Source: Verrucomicrobiota bacterium
GTDB lineage: Bacteria > Verrucomicrobiota > Kiritimatiellia > RFP12 > UBA1067
Direction of reading: 5' to 3'
DNA length: 33,984 bases
Assembly (NCBI GenBank): GCA_023269675.1
Contig: JAHFSX010000055.1
Span: 1 to 33,984, forward strand
Made by a program: the position numbers and the translations under genes. The notes under the pieces were generated by a model. The model saw only the letters and a program-made list of their open reading frames with translations, ran no database searches and was not told the origin of the DNA. Shown here piece after piece: positions 17,490-25,690 of this stretch (position 1 is its first letter; every line of letters begins with the position of its first letter).

Positions 17490-18827
17490 ATGCGCTATTA
17501 CGCCGACCTGCACATCCACTCGCACTACTCCCGCGCGACCAGCCCGGCCTGCACGCCCGAGGGGCTTTTCCGCTGGGCGCAGCTCAAGGGGGTCGGCGTC
17601 TGCGGCACCGGCGACTGCACGCACCCCGGCTGGCTCGCGGAGCTCAAGGAGAAGCTGGCCGAGGACGCGCCCGGCCTCTACGCGCTCAAGCCCGGCCTGC
17701 GCGAAGCCGCGGGTGGCGACGTTCCCGACGCCTGCCGCGCGCCCGTGCGCTTCGCCGTCACCGGCGAGGTCAGCAGCATCTACAAGCGCGGCGGCAAGGT
17801 GCGCAAGGTCCACAGCCTCATCCTCCTGCCCTCGCTCGACGCCGCCGCCCGTCTCAACGCGCGCCTCTCGCAGATCGGCAACATCCTCTCGGACGGCCGC
17901 CCGATCCTCGGCCTCGACCCGCGCGACCTGCTGGAGCTGCTGCTGGAGACCGACCCGCGCGCCGCCCTGATCCCCGCGCACATCTGGACCCCGTGGTTCT
18001 CCATGCTGGGCGCGAAGTCCGGCTTCGATTCGCTCGAGGAGTGCTTCGGCGACCTCGCGGCGCACGTCTTCGCGGTGGAGACGGGCCTCTCCTCCGACGC
18101 GCCGATGAACCGCCGCATCCGCTGCCTCGACCGGGTGGCGCTGGTCTCCAACTCCGACCTGCACTCGCCCGCCAACCTCGGCCGCAACGCCAACCTCTTT
18201 TTCGGCGAGCCCGCGTACGACGCGATGCTGAGCGGCCTGCGCACGCAGGACCCGGCGGTCTGCGGCGGCACGGTCGACCTCTTCCCAGAAGAGGGCAAGT
18301 ACCACCTCGACGGCCACCGCGCCTGCCGCGTGCGCCTGGACCCCGCGGAAAGCCTGGCGCGCGGCAACCTCTGCCCCGCCTGCGGCAGGGAGGTCACCAT
18401 CGGCGTGCTCCACCGCGTGGTGGAGCTGGAGCGGCAGCAGGCGGGTTCCGTTCCACCACCAAGACACCAAGGTCACCAAGAAACACCAAGTCCTTCAATG
18501 CTTGGTGAAGCTCCGTGTTCTCCGTGCCTGGGTGGTGAGCTCCCGAAACCCAAACCCTCTGCCGGCCTGCCCTACCGCTATATCGTGCCGCTGCCGGAAC
18601 TGCTCGCGCAGCAGCTCGGCGTGGCCCCGTCAGCGAAGAAGGTGACCGCCGCCTACGCCGGCCTGCTCGCCGCGGCCGGCCCGGAGTTGCCGCTCTTGTT
18701 GGATGCCGATTCCCAAACCGTCGCCAAACTTGGTATGATCGGCGAGGCCATCCTCAAGGTGCGCGAAGGCCGCGTGGTCCGCGAGGGCGGTTACGACGGA
18801 GAATACGGCTCGATCCGTGTGGTGTGA
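17490..18827 (+). CDS. Endonuclease Q family DNA-repair nuclease (PHP domain)
   Basis: Predicted endonuclease of 445 residues. Characterised EndoQ enzymes cut DNA 5' to deaminated bases (uracil, hypoxanthine, xanthine) and abasic sites. The PHP metal-site motifs are intact: YADLHIHSHYS (residues 4-11), GTGDCTHP, TGEVSSIYKRGGKVRKVHSL, PAHIWTPWFSMLG and SNSDLHSPANLGRN. The EndoQ-specific zinc region follows: EGKYHLDGHRACRVRL and CPACG. The C-terminal domain resumes at YRYIVPLPELLAQQLG. Between them, residues about 322-349 are encoded by a dispersed repeat (18453-18537), a Pro/Gly/Ser-rich insertion in the expected linker. No Shine-Dalgarno precedes the ATG. EndoQ is best known from archaea and a few bacteria. 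Confidence 0.88.
   Translation: MRYYADLHIHSHYSRATSPACTPEGLFRWAQLKGVGVCGTGDCTHPGWLAELKEKLAEDAPGLYALKPGLREAAGGDVPDACRAPVRFAVTGEVSSIYKRGGKVRKVHSLILLPSLDAAARLNARLSQIGNILSDGRPILGLDPRDLLELLLETDPRAALIPAHIWTPWFSMLGAKSGFDSLEECFGDLAAHVFAVETGLSSDAPMNRRIRCLDRVALVSNSDLHSPANLGRNANLFFGEPAYDAMLSGLRTQDPAVCGGTVDLFPEEGKYHLDGHRACRVRLDPAESLARGNLCPACGREVTIGVLHRVVELERQQAGSVPPPRHQGHQETPSPSMLGEAPCSPCLGGELPKPKPSAGLPYRYIVPLPELLAQQLGVAPSAKKVTAAYAGLLAAAGPELPLLLDADSQTVAKLGMIGEAILKVREGRVVREGGYDGEYGSIRVV
18453..18537 (+). repeat. CACCACCAAGACACCAAG-family repeat inside the endonuclease Q gene
   Basis: Begins CCACCACCAAGACACCAAGG and ends GGGTGGTG, with CACCAAG...CTTGGTG inside and short inverted ends (CACCACC/GGTGGTG). Related intergenic copies lie at 22946-23004 and 25640-25678. 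The host frame stays open through it. Confidence 0.75.
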
Positions 18828-18871
18828 GGCACGTTTCGACCAGAGAGCAGCAACAAAAAACAAGTTGTTTT

Positions 18872-18926
18872 CCCGCCAAGACGCCAAGGCGCAAAGGGAT
18901 TCAGGATGACTTTGCGTCTTTGCGGG
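18872..18926. repeat. Inverted repeat, CCCGCCAAGACGC...GCGTCTTTGCGGG
   Basis: Left arm 18872-18896, right arm 18910-18926; right-arm reverse complement is CCCGCAAAGACGCAAAG. Just before it, AAAACAA-G-TTGTTTT (about 18857-18871) is a perfect AT-rich hairpin 30-45 bp after the endonuclease Q stop. Together they may end that transcript. Confidence 0.7.
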
Positions 18927-18969
18927 AGAAAATATACGGTTGTGGTGTCACGTTAGAGGAGAACAAGCG

Positions 18970-19359
18970 ATGGAACCTTTTGTGTGGTCCGAAAAAATCA
19001 GCGTGGGTGTTCCCGCGATGGACGCCCAGCACCAGCAGCTGATGCGGTTGCTGAATGCGTTCGCAACCCATTCCGATCCGGGCGTGGCCTTCGACACCAT
19101 CATGAGCATGTTCGACTACGCCGCCGTCCACTTCGGCGAGGAGGAGGCGCTCTTGAGCCGTATCGGGTACCCGGGGCTTGAGCAGCAGAAACGCGAACAC
19201 CAGGCGTTTCTCGCGAGAACCACCGAGTTCTCGGCCCAGAGCCTCAGCGACCCCGCCGTCTACGTGAGAATCGCCACCTACCTGACCTCGTGGCTGCTCC
19301 ACCACATCATGGAGGAGGACATGAAGTACAAGGCCTTCGTCCTGAAACAAGGGGATTAG
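18970..19359 (+). CDS. Bacteriohemerythrin (oxygen-binding diiron protein)
   Basis: Small cytoplasmic four-helix protein of 129 residues that binds O2 reversibly at a diiron centre, used for oxygen sensing, storage or delivery. I chose ATG 18970 because GAGGAG lies 9 bases upstream. Ligand motifs: DAQH (H21), HFGEE (H54, E58), KREH (H77) and HHIMEED (His and Asp, about 113-119). At the position usually holding another His, four residues before H77, the sequence has Gln73 (LEQQKREH). One iron ligand may therefore be missing or swapped. It is a stand-alone domain, with no output module, between endonuclease Q and queH, and no functional link to either is evident. Confidence 0.9.
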   Translation: MEPFVWSEKISVGVPAMDAQHQQLMRLLNAFATHSDPGVAFDTIMSMFDYAAVHFGEEEALLSRIGYPGLEQQKREHQAFLARTTEFSAQSLSDPAVYVRIATYLTSWLLHHIMEEDMKYKAFVLKQGD

Positions 19360-19414
19360 CCTTTTAGCCTACCGCCCGTTCAGCGGGAACAAACGGAAGG
19401 GTCACTTTGTTGAA

Positions 19415-19506
19415 CGATTAAGATTAGGATTAGGAATAAGAGTACGATTACGAGGGGATTCGGTTTTCTCCTAATCTTAATCATGCTCGTAATCTTAATC
19501 CTCTTG
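19415..19506. repeat. Inverted repeat rich in GATTAGGATTAGG / CCTAATCTTAATC
   Basis: Left arm 19415-19454 (GATTAAGATTAGGATTAGGA and onward); right arm 19468-19506 (CTCCTAATCTTAATC and CTCGTAATCTTAATCC). Roughly 6-bp periodic and AT-rich in a GC-rich genome. A second member is at 29232-29305. It lies in the gap before queH. Confidence 0.75.
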
Positions 19507-19567
19507 AGGTGCGGTCGATACTCTCCCCCTGACAACCTAACAGTCTAACAGCCTATCAACCTTTCCC

Positions 19568-20095
19568 ATGAACCTCCTCCTCCATACCTGCTGCGCGCCG
19601 TGCGCGAGCCACTGCGTTCTGGCCCTGAGAGAGCTCGGCCACTGCGTCACCCTCTTCTTTTCGAACGCGAACATCGCGCCGCGCGCCGAATACCTCAAGC
19701 GTCTCGACGCGGTCCAGCTGCTCGCGCGGCGCCTGGAGGTCCCGCTCCTGACGGACGAGCCTGACCACGCCGACTGGCTCGACAAAGCCGCCCGCGGTTT
19801 CGAGGCCGAGCGGGAGAAGGGGGCGCGCTGCGAGCGCTGTTTCCGCTACAGCCTCGGCCGGACGCAGGCGGCGATGGTGCGGGAGGGCTTCGACGGGTTC
19901 ACCACGACCCTCACGGTCAGCCCGCACAAACACACGCCGACCCTTTTTGAGGTGGGCCGCAGCCTCGACGCCGAGCGCTTCCTGGCCGTCGACTTCAAGA
20001 AGAACAACGGCTTCCAGCGCAGCCTGCAGCTGTCGGCGGAGTTCGGCCTCTACCGCCAGAGCGCGTGCGGCTGCGAATTCAGCGCGCGGGGATGA
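19568..20095 (+). CDS. queH: Epoxyqueuosine reductase QueH
   Basis: Last step of queuosine tRNA modification: reduction of epoxyqueuosine to queuosine, the non-cobalamin alternative to QueG. 175 residues, typical. The Cys motifs that bind the iron-sulfur cluster are present: HTCCAPC (C8, C9, C12), CERC (C88, C91) and the C-terminal SACGCEFS. Also typical are NANIAPRAEYLKRLD, the TTTLTVSPHKH loop (about 117-127) and DFKKNNGFQRS. No Shine-Dalgarno is visible; TATCAA lies 8 bases before the ATG with CTGACA 19 bp upstream, so a nearly leaderless start is possible. It converges on the beta-strand-repeat gene. Confidence 0.95.
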   Translation: MNLLLHTCCAPCASHCVLALRELGHCVTLFFSNANIAPRAEYLKRLDAVQLLARRLEVPLLTDEPDHADWLDKAARGFEAEREKGARCERCFRYSLGRTQAAMVREGFDGFTTTLTVSPHKHTPTLFEVGRSLDAERFLAVDFKKNNGFQRSLQLSAEFGLYRQSACGCEFSARG

Positions 20096-20167
20096 TCCAT
20101 GCCGCGAAAAAGGACCGGCGTGCTCGGAGAGCCCGCGCCACCTGGTGGCCCGCGACCTCCGAGCGCG

Positions 20168-20242
20168 GCGGACGGCTCGGGGAGCCGTCCCTACCACAAA
20201 GCCTCGCATGTCTCGGTAGGGACGCCTCCCCGAGGCGTCCGC
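20168..20242. repeat. REP/BIME-like pair with GTAG motif, copy 1
   Basis: Hairpin 1 at 20170-20190 (arms GGACGGCT/AGCCGTCC, loop CGGGG). Hairpin 2 at 20220-20240 (arms GGACGCCT/AGGCGTCC, loop CCCCG). GTAG sits directly 5' of hairpin 2 (20216-20219) and, on the other strand, directly 5' of hairpin 1 (20194-20191). The loops are reverse complements. It lies between two convergent genes and may stop transcription from both sides. Confidence 0.9.
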
Positions 20243-20272
20243 AGGTCACCGAGCCGTCACGGCCAGAACAGC

Positions 20273-22861
20273 CTATTGCACCCGCAGCAGCGTGCCGGGA
20301 TTATAGACCAGATAGACGCGCTTCGCGGCCGTGTCGTATTTGATGTTCCAGCGCAGCGGCAGATTGGCCGAGGTGAACGCGCCGCTCAACGCGCCCGTAT
20401 ACGTGGCGACCGTGTAGGTCCAGAATTTGCTCAGCAGACCCGTGTCGGCCACGTTCAGCGACAGGCCCGACAAGTCCAGGTCGCCCCGCACGTGCAGACG
20501 GTCGCAGGCCCCGTTGGCCGCCACGTCCACCGTGAGCGCGCCGCTCAGAGCAGCGGGCGACGCCGCCAGCGTCAGCGTGCCGATCACGTTGGTGTCGCCG
20601 GGCATGACCGCGCCCGCCACCGCCAACGCGCCGCCGTTGGTCACCGTGCCGCCGCCGCCCAGGCCCGCGAGCGACTGGACTTTGCCGTTGATGTCCAGAA
20701 CCGCGTTGGAGGAGACAAAGGCCGAACCGCTGCTCAGAAGGGTGTTCGTGGCAACGCCCAGCCTGAGGGTGCCGGCCTGGACCGCGGTGGCGCCGTTGTA
20801 GGTGTTGGTGTTCAGGAGGGTCAGCGTCCCGTTGCCCCGCTTTGTCAGGCCGCCGTCGGCCGCCGCGCCCGTGTACAGGGGCTGCTTGACCGAGATGCTC
20901 TTCCCGGCCGTGTTGAAAATCGCGCCGCCCTCGCGCACATGCACGAAAATGTTGGTCAGCCAGCGGTCATTGGCGGCCCCCGTCAACGCCGTTGCGGTGC
21001 CCAAGAAATCAGCCGTGTCGACACGCGGCTCAACCGTGCCGCCGTTGAGGAAGATCATGCCCTTTTGCCCGGAAAAGTTCGTATCGATATAGAAGTTGTT
21101 CAGCCGCATGACACCGCCGGTGTTCACGCTCACAACCGTGTTGGACGGATTGCCGGTATTCTGCGAGACGCGCACCACATTGGCGATGATCACGCCGCTG
21201 CCGCTGACGGTCGTGTAGCCGTAGGTCGAACCGATCCCGTTGAGGATCTCGTTGCAACTGGTCACATCGGCCACCCCGTTGGTCACCAGCAGGTGGCCGC
21301 CATCGACGTTCACGAAAAGGCCGGTCATCGTTTTCAGAACGCCGCCGGCCAACAGCAGCGTGCCGCCGGAAACGTGGAGACCCGGCGCGTTCTGCCCTTT
21401 GTTGGGGCAAGTCACCACGTTCGTGCCGCTGGCGATGACGAGTGTCCCGGCCGTGGGCTGAAGGGTCCCGAACGTGTTCACGGACGCCGCGCCCGGATCG
21501 AGAATCAGCATGCCGGCGCCGTTCTTCACGACGACCGAATTTGTGCCTTCACCCGCAACGACACCGTAGACTGTCTGGGTGGAGGTCTGCGTGTCGAACG
21601 TGACCGTCACGTTGGTCGGAATGCGGATGATCCGGTTGGCGGCGAGCGCGTTGTTCGCGCTGCTTTGCAACGCACCGCTTACGCCGAACGTAAGATTGGT
21701 GGCAGGCGCGGGCGGCACCGCACCGAGGTTGTTGTCGTCGGTGATGTTCAGCGAGCCGCCGAGGACGACCGTGCCGCCGTTATACGTGCTCGCGCCGCGC
21801 AGATACATGAGGCCCGCCCCTTTTTTCGTCAGCCCGCCATCGCCGGGGGAGCCGGTCAGCGGACGCCGGACCGTCAGGTTGACGCCGTTGTTGTCGATGA
21901 CCGCGCCGCCCGCCAGCACATTGACGACGATGCCGGTCCAGCTCGTGCTGGTGGTGCCCAGAAAATCGACCTGGTTGGTGGTGAACCTGGCCACGAGCGT
22001 GCCGCCGTTGAAGTTAATCGTGCCGTTCCGGAGCGAGGAGGTGTCGAGGTAGAAATTGCTGAGCCGGATCGTGCCGCCCGTGTTCACATTGACCGCGTTC
22101 TGCGCCGCCGCCGCGGGGGATTGGGCGACTCTGAGTTGGGTGACGTCCAGCAAGCCGCTTCCGCTGACGGTTGTCGTGCCGGCCCCGTTGAACGCGTTGA
22201 GGAACTCCCGGCAGGAACTCAGATCCACGATGCCGTTGGTTATCAGCAGGGACCCCCTCACCGCCGAGTACCCGGGGCCGGTCGTCCTGACCTTGCCGCC
22301 GCTCACGAGCATCGCGCCGACATTGACATCGAAACCCAGGTTGATGTTATTCAGATCGTTCGTGGCGATCTCATGAGTGCCGCCCGTGATATGGACCAGC
22401 CCCTCCGAAACCCGCAGTGTGGAAAAATAATTCGTGCTGCCGGCCCCCGGATCCAACACCAGCGTGCCCGTGCCTTTCTTTTCCCAGAACCCGACATTGT
22501 TCGTGAGCGAGGCGGTTAACACGGCACTCAAACCAGCCCCGACGGTGGGGCCGCCGTACATCAGGAGCGGACCGCCGCCGATCGCATAACCGTCCGCGCT
22601 GATTGTCAGATTCTTCAGCGTGACAGCCTCGGCCGTCACGCTCTTGGTGTCAGACGCGCCGAAGAGCGCGTTGTTCGTCGGGGCGCTGGCCCACACCGTC
22701 GTCACGCCGGCCGTCCAGTTGGTGTCCACGGTGTTCCAGTTCCCGCTCGCGGGCGTGCCCAGCCAGGTGAAGTCAGCCGCAGCGGCGGCAACCGCAATCA
22801 ACACTCCGCCGCTGATGACGGCCTTGCCCATCCACTGAATCGACGTCGACTTTGACTTCAT
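20273..22861 (-). CDS. Secreted autotransporter-type beta-strand-repeat protein (paralogue 1)
   Basis: 862 residues. The start at 22861 has GGGAGGTGGAGG directly upstream; the longer frame to 22933 is not needed. Signal peptide about 1-29 (GKAVISGGVLIAVAAAAA), then FTWLGTPASGNWN. Two long repeated modules of Gly/Thr/Asn-rich beta-helix sequence follow, each closing with an autotransporter-associated beta-strand motif: GGLTKKGAGLMYLRG..TYNGGT (about 340) and GGLTKRGNGTLTLL.TNTYNG (about 675). No outer-membrane autotransporter barrel and no PEP-CTERM tail is present. The last about 130 residues (from MPGDTNVIGTLTLA to RWNIKYDTAAKRVYLVYN) are nearly the same in the paralogue upstream, so may be a sorting or anchoring domain. 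Role: probably a surface or extracellular fibre/adhesin; unproven. Confidence 0.85.
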   Translation of the reverse strand: MKSKSTSIQWMGKAVISGGVLIAVAAAAADFTWLGTPASGNWNTVDTNWTAGVTTVWASAPTNNALFGASDTKSVTAEAVTLKNLTISADGYAIGGGPLLMYGGPTVGAGLSAVLTASLTNNVGFWEKKGTGTLVLDPGAGSTNYFSTLRVSEGLVHITGGTHEIATNDLNNINLGFDVNVGAMLVSGGKVRTTGPGYSAVRGSLLITNGIVDLSSCREFLNAFNGAGTTTVSGSGLLDVTQLRVAQSPAAAAQNAVNVNTGGTIRLSNFYLDTSSLRNGTINFNGGTLVARFTTNQVDFLGTTSTSWTGIVVNVLAGGAVIDNNGVNLTVRRPLTGSPGDGGLTKKGAGLMYLRGASTYNGGTVVLGGSLNITDDNNLGAVPPAPATNLTFGVSGALQSSANNALAANRIIRIPTNVTVTFDTQTSTQTVYGVVAGEGTNSVVVKNGAGMLILDPGAASVNTFGTLQPTAGTLVIASGTNVVTCPNKGQNAPGLHVSGGTLLLAGGVLKTMTGLFVNVDGGHLLVTNGVADVTSCNEILNGIGSTYGYTTVSGSGVIIANVVRVSQNTGNPSNTVVSVNTGGVMRLNNFYIDTNFSGQKGMIFLNGGTVEPRVDTADFLGTATALTGAANDRWLTNIFVHVREGGAIFNTAGKSISVKQPLYTGAAADGGLTKRGNGTLTLLNTNTYNGATAVQAGTLRLGVATNTLLSSGSAFVSSNAVLDINGKVQSLAGLGGGGTVTNGGALAVAGAVMPGDTNVIGTLTLAASPAALSGALTVDVAANGACDRLHVRGDLDLSGLSLNVADTGLLSKFWTYTVATYTGALSGAFTSANLPLRWNIKYDTAAKRVYLVYNPGTLLRVQ

Positions 22862-22945
22862 GCCTCCACCTCCCTTAACCTGTCCATCCCTTATTCGCGG
22901 GCCCCTATTGCCCGCAGATCCCGCTGATTTCACCGCCCAGGCGCG

Positions 22946-23004
22946 AAAGACACCAAGAATCGAAAGCCTTGGTGTTTCTTGGCGATCTTGGAGTCTTGGT
23001 GGTT
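22946..23004 (-). repeat. CACCACCAAGACACCAAG-family repeat, copy 2
   Basis: AGACACCAAG at 22948 and, in inverse orientation, CTTGGTGTTTCTTGG...CTTGGTGG (22968-23002). It fills part of the 161-bp gap between the two beta-strand-repeat genes. Confidence 0.75.
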
Positions 23005-23022
23005 GCCTTTCCCCATCTGCCC

Positions 23023-25599
23023 CTACTGCAACCAGATCAGGGTGCCGGAGTTGTAGGCCAGATAGACCCGCCGGTTGGCCGTGTCGTATTTGATGTTCCA
23101 GCGCAGCGGCAGATTGGCCGATGAGAACGCGCCACTCAGCGAGCCCGTATACGTGGCGACCGTGTAGGTCCAGGATTTGCTCAGCAGGGACGTGTCAGCC
23201 ACGTTCAGCGCCAGGCCCGACAGGTTCAAGTCGCCCCGCACATGCAGACGGTCGCTGGCGCCGTTGCTTGCGACGTCCACCGTGAGCACACCGCCCAGCG
23301 CCGCGGGCGCCGCCGCCAGCGTCAGCGTGCCGATCACGTTGGTGTCGCCGGGCATGACCGCGCCCGTCACCGTCAGCAGGCTGTTGTTGGTCACCGTGCC
23401 GCCGCCGCCCAGGCCCGCGAGCGCCTGCACCTTGCCGGCCACATCGAAGAGCGCGTTGGAGGCGACCAGCACCGCATTGCCGGCCGGCAGCGTGTTGGTG
23501 ACGCTCAGCTTGAGCGTGCCGGCCTGGACCGACGTCACGCCGTTGTAGGTGTTGGTGGTGGAGAGCGTAAACGTGCCCGCGCCCTTTTTGGTGAACCCGC
23601 CGTCAGCCGCCGCGCCGCTGTAGAGGGGCATCTTGCTGTCGATGTCGAACCCGTTGCTGTCGATCACCGCTCCGCCTTCGCGCACATTGAAGAAGATGCC
23701 GGAAAACCAGTTGGTGTTGACGATCCCCATGAAGTCGCCGCGGGTGCTCTTGGCCACGAGCGTGCCGCCGTTGAAGTTGACCACGCTCTTCGATTGCGTC
23801 TTCTCATCGATGTACAGCCGCTGCAGCCGGATCACCCCGCCCGTGTTGACGTTCACGACGTTCGCGTCCGGCGACCCGCCGCTCTGCGAGATGCGCAGCG
23901 TCTGCAGGTCCAGCACGCCGCTGCCGCTCACGGTGGTGTTGCCTGTTCCGGAGTAGGCGTTGAGCAGCTCGCTCACGCTGTTGAGGTTGACGACACCGTT
24001 GGTGATGATCAACGTTCCGCCTGAAGTGGTCGCATATCCGGCACCGGTAGTTTTGATCTCACCTCCACCAACCAGCAGGGTGCCGCCGTTAACCCAAAAT
24101 CCCGATGCGTTGACCCCGCCGGAAGCGATGTTGATCACGTTCGATCCGCTCCGCACATAGACCGTGCCTGCCGCAGGCTTCAGCGTCTTAAGCGTGAATC
24201 CGGCCGTTGCGCCCGGGTCCAGCGTGAGCATGCCGGATCCCAATTTGATCAGGCTGTTGGTTGTGCCTTCGCCGTAGATCACGCCGCTGACCGTCTGCGT
24301 CCTGCTCTGCGTATCAAAGGTGGCCGTCACGTTGTGCGGAATCCGGATCGTGCGGGTGGCGGCCAGCGTGTGGTTGTCGCTCGACATCAGCGTGCTGTTG
24401 CCGACAAAGGTGAAGTTGGTCGCGGGCGACGCGGGCACCGCGCCGAGATTGCTGTCATCCACGATATTGATGGAGCCCGCCAGCATGAAGGTGCCGCCGA
24501 CATAGGTGTTGGTGCCGCGCAGGTTCAGGTTTCCAGAGCTCTTTTTCGTCAGGCCGCCGTCGTTGGCACTGCCGCTCTGCAAGGCCTGCCGGATCGTGAT
24601 GTTCTTGCCGTTGTTGTCGATGATCGCGCCGCCCTCGAGCACATAGGCGACGATCCCCACCCAGTTGGAATTTCCGGTGTTAAAGAACTCCGCCCCTTCG
24701 GACTTGGCCACGGAAGTGCCGCCGTTGAAGTTGACGGTGCCGTATTTTTTCGACGCGGCGTCGATCGTGTAATTGTTGAGCCGGATGACGCCGCCCGTGT
24801 TGACGTTCACGACATTCAACGCCGCTGAACCGGCTGCGGTGTTTTGCGAGATGCGCAGCCCCTGCAAATCCAGCACGCCGCTACCGCTCACCGTGGTGTT
24901 GCCCGGCGAGTTGTGCGCGTTCAGCAGTTCGCCGTTGCCCGTCAGATCGACAAGGCCGTTGGTGATCAGCAGCGTGCCGTTCTCGCTGACGCGCGCGAAC
25001 GCGCCACCTGTGGTCTTGATCAGGCCGCCGCCCATCACCAGCGTGCCCCCGCTCACCCAAAAGGCGGGTCCGTTTTCGGGATCGCCGTTCAAGAGCGTCA
25101 CGACATTCGTGCCCCCGGCGATGTGCAACGTGCCCGCGGCGGCCTTAAGCGAAGACACGCGGTTCGAGTAGCCCCCGCCGGTCGGGTTCAGCACCAGCGT
25201 GCCGGCTCCGAGTTTCGACAGGACTTTGGTCGCGTTCGTGTGCGCGATGGGCGTCAAGACCGTCGCAACCTGCGAGACCCCCACGGTCATGCTGCCGAAC
25301 ATGTCGAGCGCGCCTCCGCTCAGCGTGTAGCCGTCGGCGCTGAAGGCGATGTCTTTCACCGAGATCGCGTCAACCGTGAGGGACTTCGTGTCCGACGCGC
25401 CGAAGACGGCGCTGTTGGTCGGATCGTTGACCCACGCCGACGCGCCGGCCGCATTGGTCCAGTTCAGGTCCGTCGTGTTCCAGGCCGCGCTCGCGGGCGT
25501 CCCCAGCCAGGTGAAGTCCGCCGCAACGGCCACTCCGGCCGCCAGGCAGATGGCCGTCAGTCCGATGAACCCCGTCGTCTTTTTCTGTCTCGTTTTCAT
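23023..25599 (-). CDS. Secreted autotransporter-type beta-strand-repeat protein (paralogue 2)
   Basis: 858 residues from the ATG at 25599, which has TTAGGAG 6 bases upstream. Signal peptide about 1-26 (GLTAICLAAGVAVAA), then FTWLGTPASAAWN. It has the same two-module plan as the downstream paralogue, with strand-repeat motifs GGLTKKSSGNLNLRGTNTY (about 345) and GGFTKKGAGTFTLSTTNTY (about 665). The Gly/Asn-rich segments TTVSGSGVLDLQ, VVNVNTGGVIRL and LITNG recur in each module. There is no membrane-barrel domain. The C-terminal about 130 residues closely match the paralogue. It is probably co-transcribed with the CotH protein (91-bp gap) and its paralogue. How it crosses the outer membrane is unknown; the TolC/HlyD genes upstream are a tempting but unproven route, as the Sec-type signal argues against type I secretion. 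Confidence 0.85.
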   Translation of the reverse strand: MKTRQKKTTGFIGLTAICLAAGVAVAADFTWLGTPASAAWNTTDLNWTNAAGASAWVNDPTNSAVFGASDTKSLTVDAISVKDIAFSADGYTLSGGALDMFGSMTVGVSQVATVLTPIAHTNATKVLSKLGAGTLVLNPTGGGYSNRVSSLKAAAGTLHIAGGTNVVTLLNGDPENGPAFWVSGGTLVMGGGLIKTTGGAFARVSENGTLLITNGLVDLTGNGELLNAHNSPGNTTVSGSGVLDLQGLRISQNTAAGSAALNVVNVNTGGVIRLNNYTIDAASKKYGTVNFNGGTSVAKSEGAEFFNTGNSNWVGIVAYVLEGGAIIDNNGKNITIRQALQSGSANDGGLTKKSSGNLNLRGTNTYVGGTFMLAGSINIVDDSNLGAVPASPATNFTFVGNSTLMSSDNHTLAATRTIRIPHNVTATFDTQSRTQTVSGVIYGEGTTNSLIKLGSGMLTLDPGATAGFTLKTLKPAAGTVYVRSGSNVINIASGGVNASGFWVNGGTLLVGGGEIKTTGAGYATTSGGTLIITNGVVNLNSVSELLNAYSGTGNTTVSGSGVLDLQTLRISQSGGSPDANVVNVNTGGVIRLQRLYIDEKTQSKSVVNFNGGTLVAKSTRGDFMGIVNTNWFSGIFFNVREGGAVIDSNGFDIDSKMPLYSGAAADGGFTKKGAGTFTLSTTNTYNGVTSVQAGTLKLSVTNTLPAGNAVLVASNALFDVAGKVQALAGLGGGGTVTNNSLLTVTGAVMPGDTNVIGTLTLAAAPAALGGVLTVDVASNGASDRLHVRGDLNLSGLALNVADTSLLSKSWTYTVATYTGSLSGAFSSANLPLRWNIKYDTANRRVYLAYNSGTLIWLQ

Positions 25600-25639
25600 G
25601 TGTGCTCCTAACGTGGGCTCTGCCCACAACCCGAACGTC

Positions 25640-25678
25640 TCACCACCAAGTCACCAAGATCACAAAGAAACACCAAGG
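25640..25678 (+). repeat. CACCACCAAGACACCAAG-family repeat, copy 3
   Basis: CACCACCAAGTCACCAAGATC then CAAAGAAACACCAAGG, in the 91-bp gap between the CotH gene and beta-strand-repeat paralogue 2. It closely matches the left arm of the copy inside the endonuclease Q gene. Confidence 0.75.
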
Positions 25679-25690
25679 AGATTCATTTGT

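Noticed and set aside
19415..19506. Telomere-like repeat
   Set aside because: The units are irregular, inverted and internal; nothing suggests a chromosome end.
20099..22519. 806-codon plus-strand frame opposite beta-strand-repeat paralogue 1
   Set aside because: Arg/Val/His-rich antisense frame; the minus strand has a signal peptide, repeats and a close paralogue.
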